From positions 1-21,866 of the forward strand of contig DATKEH010000430.1 in NCBI GenBank assembly GCA_035546355.1: a DNA stretch of 21,866 nucleotides, written 5' to 3'. The notes below the pieces were generated by a model, which was given only the letters and a program-made list of their open reading frames with translations, made no database searches and was not told where the DNA came from. This stretch comes from DATKEH01 sp035546355. GTDB lineage: Bacteria; Acidobacteriota; Thermoanaerobaculia; Multivoradales; JAIOJS01. The translations under genes were made by a program, and so were the position numbers. Below, one piece after another: positions 7,452 to 14,842 of the stretch (position 1 is its first letter; each line of letters starts with the position of its first letter).

Positions 7452-7514
7452 TCACTCGTAGCGCAGGGCTTCGATCGGATCCAGCCGGGCGGCCTCGGCG
7501 ATCGTCGCCCGCCC
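7452..7514 (-). pseudogene. C-terminal remnant of a MacB/FtsX-type ABC permease
   Basis: Directly after the tolC stop, and in the same frame, the minus strand reads 20 codons ending ARLDPIEALRYE and a TGA. That ending is the hallmark C-terminus of MacB-like/FtsX-family ABC permeases, which often sit next to TolC-family genes. The rest of the permease (usually about 400 or more codons) is absent, with tolC in its place. The simplest reading is that a deletion or rearrangement removed all but the permease tail. It begins five bases past the 3' end of the tRNA gene. A short chance match cannot be excluded without a search. Confidence 0.6.
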
Positions 7515-9194
7515 CTACTCGCCCGGCAGGCCGATGCGCCAGCCGAGGCGGTGGATCTCGTCGGCCGCCAGGGGGTCCACCATCTCGACGTCGTTGGCCG
7601 CGAGCAGCTGCCCGGTCGAGCGCTGCAGCTCCACCAGCGCCCGGCGGTAGGCGGTGATCGCCGACACCAGGCGGCTGCGGGCCGCGGTGAGATCCTCCTG
7701 GATCTCCAGCACCTGGAAGCTCGTCGACAAGCCGTTCTCGTAGCGCTTGCGCTCGGCCTCGAGGTTGCGCTCGGCCAGGTTCACCGAGGCCCGCGCCGAA
7801 TCGATCTGCTCGGCCGCCCGCCGCAGGCCACGCACCGCCCCGCGAACCTCCGTGCGCACCGTCTGGTGCAGCTGGTCGAGCTCCACCTCTCCCTGGTCGA
7901 GGTCCATGGCCGCGATGGCGGCTCGCGCCCGCGCCGTGCGGTTCTGCAGCGGGACGCCGAACAGCAGGTCGATCCGCCACCCCTCGAACTCCCGGTCCAA
8001 CAGCTGCTCGAAGGCGTCGCCGAGGCCGCCGGTGTCGATGATGGTCCCATTGTCGCGCAGGTCGCCGGCCGCCGCGTTGTAGCCGTATCGCACCCCGAGG
8101 TCGAGACGGGGTAGCAGCTGGTTGCGGAAGAACCGGCTCTCGACCTCGAGCACCTGGTTCTGCAGCACCCGGGCGGCCAGCTCGGGCCGCTCCCTGAAGG
8201 CGGTGGCGATGGCCTGCTCGAGGTCGATCTCGACGCGCTCGGTCTCGGGGTCGGTGGTGGGCACGATGGCGGCGTTCCACAACGGCCCGTCCTCGAGGTT
8301 CAGCAGCCGCCGCAGCTCGTCCTCCGCGTCGCCCACGCTCGCCTCGGAGCGGATGATCTCCTCTTGCCGGATGGCGATGCCGGCCTCGCTCTGCACCAGC
8401 TCGAGCGGCGCCAGGGTACCGACGTCGACGCGGATGCGGTTCATGTCGTGCAGCTCGCGGGCGAGATCCAGGCTCTCCCGCGCCACCACCAGCTGCTCCC
8501 GCGCCTCCACCAGCGCCCAGTAGGCGTTCTCCACCTGCTGGATGGTCTGCGCCACCTGCTGCTCGAAGACCTCGCGGCTGGTGGCGCTGTTGAGCCTGGC
8601 GATGCGGATCCCGCGCTCGGTGGTCAGGCGGCCGAAGCTGCGGAGCAGAGGCTGGTTGTAGATCACGTCGGCATCGGACTGGTAGAAGGGGTTGGGGTTG
8701 GAGAAGATCGAGTTGTCTTCCTGGCGGAAGGCGTTGAGCCTGAAGCTGCCCACCCCGCCCCAGGGAGTCAGCTGGCTGATCTCGGTGTTGAGGTTCTGCC
8801 GCTCGGTGACCAGGATGTCGGCGCCCGCGAGCTCGCTGACGCTCGGCGAGGTCTCCTCCGAGACGAAGCCCGCCAGGTCGATCTGCAGGTCGTAGATCCC
8901 CAGGGCCTCGCCGAGCCGCAGGCGGAACTGCGCCCGATCGTAGCGCTCGATGAGCAGGTCGAGGTTCCGCTCGAGCGCGATCGCCACCGCCTCGTCGAGA
9001 GCCAGCTCCAGGGTCTCGCCGGCAGGCGCCAGACCGCTCGCCGGCAGCTCCTGCCGGGGAACCGTCGATACCTCGTCCTCGCCGGCGGCCGGCGCGACGG
9101 CGAAGGCGAAGAGCACCAGGAACGGGAGGCCCGCGACCAGGCCTGTCCGAGGGTCCAGATCGATCCCACTCCGTGCCGGAGACGCAACACGCAT
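7515..9194 (-). CDS. TolC-family outer membrane efflux protein
   Basis: TolC-family proteins form trimeric channels, with a beta barrel in the outer membrane and a long helical tunnel in the periplasm, and serve tripartite efflux pumps or type I secretion. The 559-residue product has a signal peptide (hydrophobic 19-35, likely cleavage near AAGED at 36-40). It has two related halves (about 60-300 and 310-530) rich in long heptad helices, the duplicated plan of the family. Typical blocks are LALDEAVAIALERNLDLL and, in the second half, YENGLSTSFQVLEIQEDLTAA (split here by helices). The length is somewhat above the common 450-490. The ATG at 9194 has a good Shine-Dalgarno. No membrane-fusion protein or pump lies beside it; a permease tail follows its stop, suggesting it once belonged to a MacAB-like cluster. 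It probably now works with pumps encoded elsewhere. Confidence 0.92.
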   Translation of the reverse strand: MRVASPARSGIDLDPRTGLVAGLPFLVLFAFAVAPAAGEDEVSTVPRQELPASGLAPAGETLELALDEAVAIALERNLDLLIERYDRAQFRLRLGEALGIYDLQIDLAGFVSEETSPSVSELAGADILVTERQNLNTEISQLTPWGGVGSFRLNAFRQEDNSIFSNPNPFYQSDADVIYNQPLLRSFGRLTTERGIRIARLNSATSREVFEQQVAQTIQQVENAYWALVEAREQLVVARESLDLARELHDMNRIRVDVGTLAPLELVQSEAGIAIRQEEIIRSEASVGDAEDELRRLLNLEDGPLWNAAIVPTTDPETERVEIDLEQAIATAFRERPELAARVLQNQVLEVESRFFRNQLLPRLDLGVRYGYNAAAGDLRDNGTIIDTGGLGDAFEQLLDREFEGWRIDLLFGVPLQNRTARARAAIAAMDLDQGEVELDQLHQTVRTEVRGAVRGLRRAAEQIDSARASVNLAERNLEAERKRYENGLSTSFQVLEIQEDLTAARSRLVSAITAYRRALVELQRSTGQLLAANDVEMVDPLAADEIHRLGWRIGLPGE

Positions 9195-9200
9195 CGCGGG

Positions 9201-9209
9201 CTCCCTTCC
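9201..9209 (-). promoter_or_regulatory. Ribosome binding site of the TolC-family gene
   Basis: On the minus strand GGAAGGGAG lies six bases before the ATG at 9194 and fixes that start. The 99 bases between dppF and this gene hold no clear promoter or T-rich terminator. Confidence 0.6.
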
Positions 9210-9293
9210 AAGGTTCCGTTGCCAGTAGATAGCGGCGGCCCGACCGCCCGCCCGTCCTGAATACGCAGCACCAGGGGGAATGTTTCGCCGCCT

Positions 9294-10112
9294 TCACCCC
9301 TCCAGAAGCTCGCGCCGCGGCGTCGGCTCGACGCCTGGCACCGCCTCCAACAGCCGTACGGTATACGGATGCCGCGGATCGCCAAAGACCTCCGCCGTCG
9401 GCCCCTCTTCCACGATCCGGCCTCCCTGCATCACGGCGACCCGATCCGCCAGTCCCTCCACCACGGACAGGTCGTGGGCGATGAAGAGCAGCGCCAGCGC
9501 GAACCGCCGCTGCAGCTCGACGAGCAGGTTCAGCACCTGCGCCCGCACCGACACGTCCAGCGCCGACACCGGCTCGTCGGCGACCAGCAGTCGCGGCTCG
9601 GTGGCCAGCGCCCGGGCGATCCCCACCCGCTGGCGCTGGCCGCCCGAGAGCTGGTGCGGGAACCGCCGCCCCACCTCGGGCGCCAGGCCCACCAGCGACA
9701 GGAGCTCGTCGACCCGCTCCTGCCGCTGCCTGCGCGCTCTCAGCTGATGAACGGCCAGCGGCTCGGCGAGCGCCCGTCCGACGCGCAGCCGCGGGTGCAG
9801 CGAGCCGAGGGGATCCTGGAAGACCATCTGCAGCTCGCGGCGGCGGCGCCGCAGCGCCGCACCCGAGAGGGCGAGGAGGTCCTCGCCGGCGAAGCGGATG
9901 CTGCCGGAGGTCGGCGGCAGCAGCCGCATGACCATCCTGCCGAGCGTGCTCTTGCCGCTGCCCGACTCGCCGACCAGGGCGAGGCACTCCCCGGCGTCGA
10001 GGTCGAGGTCGACGCCGGCGACCGCCCAGACGCTGCGCCGCGCCGGCGTCGGCAGCCCGCCCCGCGGCCGGAACCGCTTGCTCAGCCCCCTGGCCTCCAG
10101 GAGGGTGCTCAC
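9294..10112 (-). CDS. Oligopeptide/dipeptide ABC transporter ATPase, DppF/OppF type
   Basis: This would be one of two ATPases powering a peptide-family (Opp/Dpp/nickel) importer. The 272-residue product has Walker A GESGSGKS at 48-55, the FQDP Q-loop near 98-101, signature LSGGQ at 155-159, Walker B ending ADE near 178-180, and switch histidine H213. The block RHPYTVRLL near 247-255 is characteristic of OppF/DppF. The start is the GTG at 10112, which overlaps the dppD stop as GTGA and has GGAG eight bases upstream; a longer reading would run far into dppD. The chain ends soon after RHPYT and lacks the cysteine-bearing C-terminal extension common in this subfamily. No permease or substrate-binding gene is in the window, so the substrate cannot be stated. 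Confidence 0.9.
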   Translation of the reverse strand: MSTLLEARGLSKRFRPRGGLPTPARRSVWAVAGVDLDLDAGECLALVGESGSGKSTLGRMVMRLLPPTSGSIRFAGEDLLALSGAALRRRRRELQMVFQDPLGSLHPRLRVGRALAEPLAVHQLRARRQRQERVDELLSLVGLAPEVGRRFPHQLSGGQRQRVGIARALATEPRLLVADEPVSALDVSVRAQVLNLLVELQRRFALALLFIAHDLSVVEGLADRVAVMQGGRIVEEGPTAEVFGDPRHPYTVRLLEAVPGVEPTPRRELLEG

Positions 10113-11101
10113 GACCGGCGCTCCGCCTCTTGCGGCTCGCCCCACAGGAAGCAGCGCGCGACCCCGTCGCCGACCGGGAAGAGGGGCGGCCGGAATGCCC
10201 GACAAACCGCCATCACCTCGGGGCAGCGCGGGTGGAAGGCGCAGCCGGAAGGGCGGTCCGCCGCCGTCGCCGGGTGGCCAGGGACGGTGGGCAGCCGGCC
10301 CCTTGGGGCGGGCCGCCCGAGGCGAGGCACCGCCGCCAGCAGGGCCCGCGTGTAGGGGTGGCGGGGCGCGGCCAGCACCGCGCGCGTGCTCCCCTGCTCC
10401 ACCACTTCGCCGCCGTAGAGGACCGCCACCCGATCGCAGGCCGCCGCCACCACTCCCAGGTCGTGGGTCACCAGCAGCATGGCCAGCCCGCGGCGCCTAC
10501 GCACGGACTGCAGCAGGTCGAGCACCTGCGCCTGCACGGTGACGTCGAGCGCCGCCGTCGGCTCGTCGGCGAGCAGCACCTCCGGGCCGCCCGCCAGCGC
10601 CAGGGCCAGCAGCACGCGCTGGCTCTCGCCGCCCGAGAGTTGGTGCGCGAACGCGCCGAGGTACTCTGCGGGCTCCGCCAGGGCCACCCGGGCGAGCAGC
10701 GCCGCGGCCTCGTCGCGCGCCGCCGCCCGCGAGACGCGGCGGTGGGCGCGGATCGTCTCGCTCAGCTGGGCGCCCACCGACCGCACCGGATCGAGGGCGG
10801 CGGCCGGATCCTGGAACACCATCGCGATACGGCGGCCGCGTACCCGCCGCATGGCGGGCTCCGGGAGGCTCAGCAGCTCCTCCCCTGCGAGCCGCACGCT
10901 GCCGCCGGTGATCCTCCCCGGTGGCGGCACCAGGCGCAGCATCGCCAGCGCGGTGAGCGTCTTGCCGGCGCCCGACTCCCCCACCAGGCCCAGCACCTCG
11001 CCGCGGTCGATGGCGAGCGACACGCCGCGAACCACCGACACTTCCCCCTGGGCGCCGGGGAAGGCGATCGACAGATCCTCGACCTCGAGCAGCGGCGGCA
11101 C
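10109..11101 (-). CDS. Oligopeptide/dipeptide ABC transporter ATPase, DppD/OppD type
   Basis: This is the partner ATPase of the following gene. The 330-residue product has Walker A GESGAGKT at 41-48, a FQDP Q-loop near 96-99, signature LSGGE at 155-159, Walker B ending ADE near 178-180, and switch histidine H213. The C-terminal peptide-transporter extension is present, with cysteines at 287, 293, 300 and 317. In DppD-like ATPases such a cluster binds a 4Fe-4S centre; here that is inferred from spacing. The start is GTG at 11101, 18 bases after the pepA stop, with a weak Shine-Dalgarno. Its end overlaps dppF as GTGA, so the two ATPases are translationally coupled. Neighbouring pepA suggests peptide import and hydrolysis, but permeases must lie elsewhere. 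Confidence 0.92.
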   Translation of the reverse strand: MPPLLEVEDLSIAFPGAQGEVSVVRGVSLAIDRGEVLGLVGESGAGKTLTALAMLRLVPPPGRITGGSVRLAGEELLSLPEPAMRRVRGRRIAMVFQDPAAALDPVRSVGAQLSETIRAHRRVSRAAARDEAAALLARVALAEPAEYLGAFAHQLSGGESQRVLLALALAGGPEVLLADEPTAALDVTVQAQVLDLLQSVRRRRGLAMLLVTHDLGVVAAACDRVAVLYGGEVVEQGSTRAVLAAPRHPYTRALLAAVPRLGRPAPRGRLPTVPGHPATAADRPSGCAFHPRCPEVMAVCRAFRPPLFPVGDGVARCFLWGEPQEAERRS

Positions 11102-11119
11102 GGTTGCGGCTCGCCGGGC

Positions 11120-12598
11120 TCAGAACGCGGGCGCCAGCCGGCGCAGCCAGTCGACGCCGAGCGCGACGCCGTAGCCGGTGGCCCCCTTGCTCCCCTCGCC
11201 GTCGCTGCCCACGTACGCCGGGCCGGCGATGTCGAGGTGCGCCCACCGCGCGACGTCGCCGACGAAGTGGGAGAGGAAGGCGGCGGCGGCGTTGGCGCCG
11301 CCCCAGCGGCCGGCGACGTTGCGCAGATCGGCGTGGGTCCCCTTCATGGACTCCTTGAACTCCGGCCACAGCGGCATGCGCCAGAGCCGCTCACCGGCGC
11401 GCTCGGCGGCGTCGGCGAGGTCCCCGGCCAGCGCGTCGCTGGGGGTGTAGAGGCCGGCGCCGTTCTGCCCCAGCGCCACCACGCAGGCGCCGGTCAGGGT
11501 CGACAGCTCCAGCAGGTAGTCCGGCGCGCTCTCGGCTGCCCAGGCCATCGCGTCGGCGAGGATCATCCGTCCTTCGGCATCGGTGTTCAGCACCTCCACG
11601 GTCTTGCCGTTGCGGCAGCGCACGATGTCGCCGGGGCGGTACGAGCGGCCGTCGGGCATGTTCTCGACCAGCGGCAGGAACACCTCCAGTCGCAGCGGCA
11701 GCCGCAGCTTCGCCGCCGCCCGCAGCAGCCCGAGCACGGTGCAGGCGCCGCACTTGTCATACTTCATCTCGTCCATGTCCTTGGACGGCTTGATGGAGAT
11801 GCCCCCGGTGTCGAAGGTGACCCCCTTGCCCACCAGGGTCACGTGCGGACCGTCGCCACCGCGCCAGGAGAGGCGCACCATCCGGGGAGGGTTCTCGGAG
11901 CCCGCCCCGACCGCCAGCACGCCCCCCATCCTCTCGCGCTCCAGGTCCTCGGTGGCCAGCACCTCGCACTCGGCCCCCAGCTCTGCGGCCAGCAGCTCGG
12001 CCTGGTCCGACATCCATTCGGGAGTCGCCACGTTCGGCGGCGTGTTGGCGAGGTCGCGGGCGAAGGCGATGCCGGCGGCCACCTCCTGTGCGGCGGCCAT
12101 CTCGCGAGCGACCTCGGCCCCCCGGTCGGGCAGCAGCAGCTCCACCTCGCGGACCTCGCGCTGGTCCTCGTCCCGCTCGCGGAACCTGTCGAAGCGGTAC
12201 TGCGCCAGGGCCAGCCAGCGGATGATGCGTCCGGTCGCCGCCGCGCCGCGGGTCAGCTCGTGCTCGGGCAGCGCCAGCACCACCCGCTGCGCCTCGTCGC
12301 GGGCCGCCTGGGCGACCGCCTTGGCGAGCCAGCTCTGCAGCCTGCCGAGGTCGAGCTCGTCCCGTTTGCCGAGGCCCTCGAGCGCCACCCGCGGCAGCTC
12401 CTCGCGTTCCATCGTCGCCTCGCAGTGCTGCCCCTCGCGCCCGTGCCAGCCGCCCCCCCTCACCAGCTCCTGGACCACGGCGCGAACCCCGTCCGGCAGC
12501 AGCGCCATGGGCGGCTCCTCGCCGGCGAAACAGCCGAGCAGCAGCAGGTCGCCGGTGGGCCGGTCGAGCGGCGCCAGCGAGATCGTCACCATGCCCAT
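11120..12598 (-). CDS. pepA: M17 leucyl aminopeptidase (PepA family)
   Basis: M17 enzymes are cytoplasmic hexameric aminopeptidases with two metal ions that remove N-terminal residues from peptides. The 492-residue product has a variable N-terminal domain (about 1-165) and a catalytic domain with every key residue at E. coli PepA spacing. Metal ligands are K258, D263, D281, D340 and E342, and catalytic residues are K270 and R344, within GKGVTFDTGG, MKYDKCGA and NTDAEGR. The ATG at 12598 is chosen because GGGAGGA lies just upstream; a much longer open frame continues upstream without family similarity. E. coli PepA also binds DNA in Xer recombination and transcription control, but nothing here shows that for this protein. 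It heads a minus-strand group with the two Dpp-type ATPases, which suggests use of imported peptides. Confidence 0.94.
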   Translation of the reverse strand: MGMVTISLAPLDRPTGDLLLLGCFAGEEPPMALLPDGVRAVVQELVRGGGWHGREGQHCEATMEREELPRVALEGLGKRDELDLGRLQSWLAKAVAQAARDEAQRVVLALPEHELTRGAAATGRIIRWLALAQYRFDRFRERDEDQREVREVELLLPDRGAEVAREMAAAQEVAAGIAFARDLANTPPNVATPEWMSDQAELLAAELGAECEVLATEDLERERMGGVLAVGAGSENPPRMVRLSWRGGDGPHVTLVGKGVTFDTGGISIKPSKDMDEMKYDKCGACTVLGLLRAAAKLRLPLRLEVFLPLVENMPDGRSYRPGDIVRCRNGKTVEVLNTDAEGRMILADAMAWAAESAPDYLLELSTLTGACVVALGQNGAGLYTPSDALAGDLADAAERAGERLWRMPLWPEFKESMKGTHADLRNVAGRWGGANAAAAFLSHFVGDVARWAHLDIAGPAYVGSDGEGSKGATGYGVALGVDWLRRLAPAF

Positions 12599-12795
12599 CG
12601 CAATCCTCCCGAGACGGGGCCGATGCCGGAGAACGGCAGCCGGCGGGGCCGCCATTATGTTATAAGGCGGAGATACGGGTTCTTCGCTATCGAGGTGAAG
12701 CGGATGGGTGACGACCTCCTGCCGCACCGTCGCGCGACGGCGGGGCCGGCGAGATTCCCCCCGGCGACGACCGCCGGGGTCTCGGGGCCCGCGCC
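12599..12795. promoter_or_regulatory. Divergent intergenic region between pepA and the cyclase-like gene
   Basis: These 197 bases separate two divergent genes and must carry start signals for both. The one conspicuous element is an AT-rich patch at 12653-12667 (CATTATGTTATAAGG) in very GC-rich DNA. Read leftward it offers the -10-like hexamers TATAAC and CATAAT for pepA; rightward it offers TTATAA. No convincing -35 box is at the right distance for either, so the promoter call is weak. Confidence 0.35.
12604..12610 (-). promoter_or_regulatory. Ribosome binding site of pepA
   Basis: GGGAGGA on the minus strand lies five bases before the ATG at 12598. It decides in favour of this start over the longer upstream reading and over the second ATG two codons later. 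Confidence 0.65.
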
Positions 12796-14832
12796 ATGAG
12801 CGAGCCGCTGACCACCCTGGCCGCACTGTCGCGCGCCCTGCGCGGGCCGTTGAGCTTCCTGCGCCCCGATGCCGAGGAGATCTACCGGCTGATGCCGGAG
12901 GTGGCGCCGAGCCTGCCGATGCCGCAGAAGATCTTCCTCACCGACGAGAGCGCCACGCCGCTGCTCGGCTTTCCGATCCTCGTCTCCCGGGACCTCAAGG
13001 CGCTCAAGGAGGCCCTCGCCACCTACGTGCGAGCGGAGGAGGAGGTGCAGGTCCGCATCCTGCGTCGTCAGAGCCATGACGCGGCGGCGCATCAGGCGGC
13101 ATGGGAGGGTTACCGGTCGCTTTTCTCGCGCGCCACCGACAACGTCACCACCTCGAGCTACGGCCGCAACTTCCCGGACATCTTCTGGCTCTACCACTCC
13201 CTGGACGTGGCCCGGCTGTTCAAGGATTCGCCGCGGCGCATCGTCCGCCACGATCTCCACCTGGGCAAGAAGCAGGGCGGGGAGCTCAAGTACAAGGTCT
13301 TCCACAAGTACCTGGACCGGGTGTTGTCGCTGACCTACGACGCGGTGCATCGGCTGGCCGGCGACACCGAGGAGCTCGAACCGGAGATCTTTCCAGCGGT
13401 GCTCTCGCGGATGCGCGACAACGTGCTGGTGCTCACCGAGGACCACATCAGCCCGGACCTCGGCGAGCTGTCCCACTATTTCGACAGCTACCTGAAGATC
13501 GACGGCCGCGACCTGCGATACCGTCTCGCCAAGGCCCTCGACTGGCATGCCGCGAGGCTGCAACGGGACCCGCAGCTGCGGGTGACGATCCGCCACCTGC
13601 TCGACGCCGACCCCGACGGGGACCCCAGGGACCTGCTCAGGCGCCCGGGCTACCTGACCCTGCTCGCCGCGCTGCCGGGTTACGACCAGGAGGGGCTGCT
13701 GCGCCCCGACCAGGTCGACGTCTGGGAGCGGCTGCTGCTCAAGCTCAAGGAGTTCGAGCTCTTCCAGTCCCTGCGCCGGCTCATCGTGCCGCTGCAGCAG
13801 GCGGCCGACGGGCGCCTGGCCTTCCAGGAGCGCAGCCTCAACCGCACCTGGGCGGGGCCGTCGCTGGTGGAGGTCTCGCCGGCGACGCGGCCGCTCGATT
13901 TCATGCAGCCGTGGGTGATCGACCCGCAGGTCGACCGCTACGGCATGATCTACGACATCACCGACTTCTCCCACACGGTGTCCCTGCTGCGGCGCTCGGG
14001 CAAGGTGGACCAGGACCGCTCGTTCCGCCAGATGTTCCGCTTCCAGCGGCGCATCAACCGCCTGGCGGGCAGCAACCGTCTCAAGCTCGAGAAGTACCTC
14101 GGCGACGGCGCTTTCTACTCCTCGCGCGAAGCGCCGCGGATGCTGCCGATCGCCATCCAGGTGCAGCGCGCCTACCGCCAGGCGCTCGAGGAGGGCTTCC
14201 CCTTCGACCGCGGCCTGCGGATCGCGCTGAACTTTGGCACCTACCGGCTGCTGCCCATCGATCCGGCGGGACCGGGAGAGACCGAGCGCTACGAGTTCTT
14301 CGGCCACGGAGTGGTGGAGCTGTCGCGGCTGACCACCGGCAAGGCGATGCGCGAGATCGAGGAGATCAAGATCCTGCTGCTCAACCTCGGCTATCCCGAG
14401 CTGTCGGTGCACCGCTTCTTCGCCCCCCTCTCGGACACCGCCAGCGACGTCGTCGACAAGCAGGAGGAGTCCCGCCCCTTCTTCGCCTACGTCAACCGCA
14501 ACGGCAAGCTGGTGAACGAGGGCATCGTCGCCACCGAGCGGTTCATCGAGCACTACGCCCAGGAGAGGCCGCCGCGGTCGCTCTACCTGGTTCGCGAGGA
14601 GGGGCGGACCTACGTCGCCGTACCCCTGGAGATCGGTGACAGCAAGAGCTGGGTGGGGTTGCGCAAGCTCGGCATGGCGGGGCTCAAGGGGCTCGATCCG
14701 GTGCCGGTCTACGAGGTTGTCGATGGCGCCCACTTCGACGGCGCCGCGGTGCAGGGCCTGCGCGACGAGGGGCTCATGCAGGCCCTCGAGCGGGTCTATG
14801 CGGCGGGTCTCGGAGAGGCGATCCAGGCATGA
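12796..14832 (+). CDS. Uncharacterised protein with a divergent class III nucleotidyl-cyclase-like domain
   Basis: I do not recognise the 678-residue protein as a named family. Residues about 380-515 read as a divergent class III (adenylate/guanylate) cyclase homology domain. YDITDFS places D387 at the first metal site. KYLGDG gives K433 (base-binding lysine position) and D437 (second metal site). RIALNFG at 475-481 matches the strand after it. RYEFFGHGVVELSR at 498-511 lines up with mammalian YDIWGNTVNVASR, so E500 matches D1018, V507 replaces transition-state N1025, and R511 matches R1029. Activity is therefore possible but unproven. The N-terminal part (1-370) is mostly helical-looking and soluble, with conserved-looking patches (SSYGRNFPDIFWLYHSLD), and residues 535-678 form another unknown domain. 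No signal peptide or membrane segment is evident. The ATG at 12796 has a poor Shine-Dalgarno. purC follows by ten bases. Confidence 0.65.
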   Translation: MSEPLTTLAALSRALRGPLSFLRPDAEEIYRLMPEVAPSLPMPQKIFLTDESATPLLGFPILVSRDLKALKEALATYVRAEEEVQVRILRRQSHDAAAHQAAWEGYRSLFSRATDNVTTSSYGRNFPDIFWLYHSLDVARLFKDSPRRIVRHDLHLGKKQGGELKYKVFHKYLDRVLSLTYDAVHRLAGDTEELEPEIFPAVLSRMRDNVLVLTEDHISPDLGELSHYFDSYLKIDGRDLRYRLAKALDWHAARLQRDPQLRVTIRHLLDADPDGDPRDLLRRPGYLTLLAALPGYDQEGLLRPDQVDVWERLLLKLKEFELFQSLRRLIVPLQQAADGRLAFQERSLNRTWAGPSLVEVSPATRPLDFMQPWVIDPQVDRYGMIYDITDFSHTVSLLRRSGKVDQDRSFRQMFRFQRRINRLAGSNRLKLEKYLGDGAFYSSREAPRMLPIAIQVQRAYRQALEEGFPFDRGLRIALNFGTYRLLPIDPAGPGETERYEFFGHGVVELSRLTTGKAMREIEEIKILLLNLGYPELSVHRFFAPLSDTASDVVDKQEESRPFFAYVNRNGKLVNEGIVATERFIEHYAQERPPRSLYLVREEGRTYVAVPLEIGDSKSWVGLRKLGMAGLKGLDPVPVYEVVDGAHFDGAAVQGLRDEGLMQALERVYAAGLGEAIQA

Positions 14833-14842
14833 GCTCAGCCCC

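Noticed and set aside
7361..7514. tRNA-associated integrated element with an attachment site
   Set aside because: No integrase and no repeated tRNA 3' end found in the window; only the permease remnant hints at rearrangement.
9210..9293. Terminator between dppF and the TolC-family gene
   Set aside because: A short GGCGG/CCGCC hairpin exists but has no T-tract, and such GC-rich stems are frequent by chance here.
9294..10112. dppF as a truncated pseudogene because it lacks the usual C-terminal extension
   Set aside because: All nucleotide-binding motifs are intact and the frame ends cleanly after the RHPYT block; a shorter functional ATPase is more likely.
10130..12799. An 889-residue plus-strand open frame
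   Set aside because: Shadow opposite dppD and pepA; low-complexity His/Arg/Gln/Gly-rich sequence without family motifs.
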